Shown in pieces: positions 5,520-7,180 of a stretch of 7,180 nucleotides of DNA. The stretch comes from Methyloprofundus sp. GTDB lineage: Bacteria > Pseudomonadota > Gammaproteobacteria > Methylococcales > Methylomonadaceae. The notes beneath the pieces were generated by a model, which was not told the DNA's origin, did not search any database, and saw nothing but the letters and a program-made list of their open reading frames with translations. The DNA lies in assembly GCA_013138555.1 (NCBI GenBank), contig WTCN01000330.1, forward strand, positions 1 through 7,180. The letters run 5' to 3'. Position 1 is the stretch's first letter. Every line of letters begins with the position of its first letter. The translations under genes were made by a program, and so were the position numbers.

Positions 5520-6608
5520 TTAGCCTTCTTCACCTAGCTGGGTCAGTAATTCTGCCTGGTGTTCATTGATAAGAGGCTGAATAACATGTTCCAGGCCGCC
5601 TTGCATAATTTCATCCAGCTTATATAAGGTCAGGTTGATACGGTGATCTGTTATGCGCCCTTGTGGGTAATTGTAGGTGCGAATGCGCTCTGAGCGATCG
5701 CCACTACCGACTTGTAGTTTTCTGTTTTCAGAATTTTCCGCATGTTGTTTATCCTGTTCAGCAGATAAAAGGCGCGACTGTAGAACAGCCATTGCACGCG
5801 CTTTATTCTTGTGCTGTGAGCGTTGATCCTGACATTCGACGACAGTGCCTGTCGGTAGGTGAGTAAGCCGGATGGCCGAGTCGGTTTTATTGACATGTTG
5901 TCCGCCTGAGCCTGAGGCACGGAAAGTGTCAACCCGTAAGTCACTTGGGTTAATATCAATATTATCTATTTCTTCGGCTTCCGGCATAATGGCGACGGTG
6001 CAGGCAGAGGTATGTACGCGGCCTTGTGATTCGGTTTCAGGAACGCGTTGTACGCGGTGTGCACCGGCCTCAAATTTAAGTTGTGAATAAACATCTTGTC
6101 CGGCGATACGCAGGATGATTTCTCTATAGCCACCATGTTCGCCACGTGTTTCACTGGTTGTTTCTATGTTCCAGCCTTTGTTTTCTGCATAGCGCATATA
6201 CATGCGCGCCAAATCGCCTGAGAAAATAGCCGCTTCATCTCCGCCAGTACCGGCGCGAATTTCCATATAGATATTGCGATTATCATTAGGGTCCTGAGGT
6301 AATAATAATATTTGTAGCTGATGTTCGATCTGTTCTTGTTGCTGTTCAGCTTCAGCTATTTCCTCTTTCGCCATATCACGCATTTCAGGGTCGTCTTCGG
6401 CAAGCATTTCTTTTGCCGCACTGATGGTTTCTTCGTTGTCCAGGAAGTTTTTATAGCAGTCAACCAGTGGGTTGATTTGAGCATATTCCTGACTTAAAGC
6501 ACGAAATCTGTTTTGCTCGCTTTGTACTTCGGGTTGAGAGAGTAGGGCGGCAATTTCATCAAAACGTTCACTCAGGTTTTCTAATTTTGTTTTTATTGAG
6601 GCTTTCAT
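5520..6608 (-). CDS. prfA: Peptide chain release factor 1 (RF1)
   Basis: Recognises UAA and UAG stop codons on the ribosome and triggers peptide release. Its 362 residues match the family size (360 in E. coli). The N-terminal coiled-coil region (about 1-105, rich in E and Q) is followed by the PxT anticodon-like motif as PET (190-192) in RVQRVPETESQGR, which identifies RF1, since RF2 carries SPF instead. The catalytic GGQ is at 235-237 (SGSGGQHVNKTDSAIR), and the conserved CQDQRSQHKNKA segment follows (about 259-270). The GGQ glutamine is the target of PrmC, encoded next. The ATG at 6608 overlaps the hemA stop as ATGA, and no clear Shine-Dalgarno precedes it, so translation is probably coupled to hemA. 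All functional motifs are intact. Confidence 0.98.
   Translation of the reverse strand: MKASIKTKLENLSERFDEIAALLSQPEVQSEQNRFRALSQEYAQINPLVDCYKNFLDNEETISAAKEMLAEDDPEMRDMAKEEIAEAEQQQEQIEHQLQILLLPQDPNDNRNIYMEIRAGTGGDEAAIFSGDLARMYMRYAENKGWNIETTSETRGEHGGYREIILRIAGQDVYSQLKFEAGAHRVQRVPETESQGRVHTSACTVAIMPEAEEIDNIDINPSDLRVDTFRASGSGGQHVNKTDSAIRLTHLPTGTVVECQDQRSQHKNKARAMAVLQSRLLSAEQDKQHAENSENRKLQVGSGDRSERIRTYNYPQGRITDHRINLTLYKLDEIMQGGLEHVIQPLINEHQAELLTQLGEEG
5524..5530 (-). promoter_or_regulatory. Ribosome binding site that supports the GTG start of prmC
   Basis: Inside the last codons of prfA the minus strand reads AAGAAGG, nine bases before the GTG at 5514. No ATG lies nearby in frame, and the encoded N-terminus aligns in length with known PrmC, so the GTG is preferred. 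Confidence 0.6.
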
Positions 6609-7180
6609 TGCATGTCTTGTAATTTGAAAATTTCACGTGCTGCTGCAATGAGATCGTGCCGTTCGTTTTCGCTTGCCTTTCTCAGTTGTGTGCAGGGGGT
6701 GTGAATTAATTTATTGGTCAATGTGTGTGCAAGCTGTTGGATGACATCTTCAGGGGAGTCGCCCTTATTTAAGGCGGCGAGTGCCTTGCGCAGGCTTTCT
6801 TGCTGTAGTTGACTGGCTTGTTGGCGGTAATCGACAATGGTGGATTGTACCGTCTGTGCTTTCATCCATGATAAGAAGTGTTCAACACTGGTGTCGATGA
6901 TTTCTTCTGCCTGCTCGGCAGCCTGGCGACGAGAATTCAGGTTGTCCTGAATAATGTTTTGTAAGTCATCAACGGTGTACAGGTATACATCATTAAGTTT
7001 TTCTACTTCTGGCTCAATATCGCGGGGTACGGCAAGGTCAACCATAAAAATAGGTTTGTGCTTGCGTTTTTTTATCGCACTTTCAACCAGACCTTTACCT
7101 AAAATAGGTAGTTGACTTGCGGTAGATGAAACAATAATATCTGCTTCGGCAATATGTAGCGGTAATTCAGAGAGTGCGAT
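6605..7180 (-). CDS. hemA: Glutamyl-tRNA reductase, C-terminal part (5' end cut by the window)
   Basis: Reduces glutamyl-tRNA(Glu) with NADPH to glutamate-1-semialdehyde, the committed step of heme and other tetrapyrrole synthesis by the C5 pathway. The frame stays open to the right edge and the first visible residues are IALSELPLHIAEADIIVSS, so the ATG at 7045 is only an internal Met. About 191 of an expected ~420 residues are seen. They include the end of the NADPH-binding domain (SSTASQLPILGKG, FMVDLAVPRDIEP) and the spinal helix and dimerisation domain (LNDVYLYTVDDLQ, then NLNSRRQAAEQAEEII). The C-terminus KLQDMQ overlaps prfA by four bases (ATGA, 6605-6608). The promoter and any N-terminal control signals lie outside the window. 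Confidence 0.97.
   Translation of the reverse strand: MALSELPLHIAEADIIVSSTASQLPILGKGLVESAIKKRKHKPIFMVDLAVPRDIEPEVEKLNDVYLYTVDDLQNIIQDNLNSRRQAAEQAEEIIDTSVEHFLSWMKAQTVQSTIVDYRQQASQLQQESLRKALAALNKGDSPEDVIQQLAHTLTNKLIHTPCTQLRKASENERHDLIAAAREIFKLQDMQ

Overview
The window looks like a chromosomal segment of a gammaproteobacterium. It leans AT-rich by eye (I did not count bases). The basis is the hemA-prfA-prmC gene order on the minus strand together with NhaD-type and AmpG-type transporters. A Methylococcales- or Thiotrichales-like host fits the style of the genes and the GTAG-headed repeat, but that is a guess; the sequence fixes nothing below class level.

Left part (1-2219, plus strand). The window opens inside the last ~257 codons of an NhaD-type Na+/H+ antiporter gene, which ends at 773 and is followed by a strong intrinsic terminator (811-847). 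An AmpG-like permease gene of the major facilitator superfamily (876-2219) follows. It is probably a separate transcription unit, although I see no convincing promoter for it.

Middle part (2220-4230). The gap between converging genes (2220-2498) holds an end-to-end fold-back element of about 191 bp (2273-2463). Its imperfect terminal inverted repeats are flanked by an 8-9 bp direct repeat, and its core (2338-2418) is a pair of inverted REP-like units with GTAG heads, like a REPIN. Next come two minus-strand genes of unknown function, probably co-transcribed: an exported protein with an NTR/TIMP-like N-terminal region plus a second conserved domain (3133-4023), and a small three-helix membrane protein with a C-terminal extracytoplasmic domain (2499-3053). 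The exported-protein gene has a good Shine-Dalgarno sequence and a candidate sigma70 promoter.

Right part (4231-7180, minus strand). This is a tight operon read from the right edge: hemA (3' part; glutamyl-tRNA reductase, first step of tetrapyrrole synthesis), prfA (peptide release factor 1), prmC (the methyltransferase that modifies the GGQ glutamine of release factors) and a JAMM/M67-family metalloprotease gene. hemA and prfA overlap by ATGA, prfA and prmC are 5 bp apart, and prmC and the JAMM gene are 15 bp apart. A hairpin at 4145-4174 may end this operon.

The most noteworthy items are the fold-back element with its nested REP pair, the two-domain exported protein with a predicted mature N-terminal cysteine, and the JAMM protease directly after prmC, where other gammaproteobacteria often carry moeB. 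I found no CRISPR array, tRNA, rRNA or phage genes.
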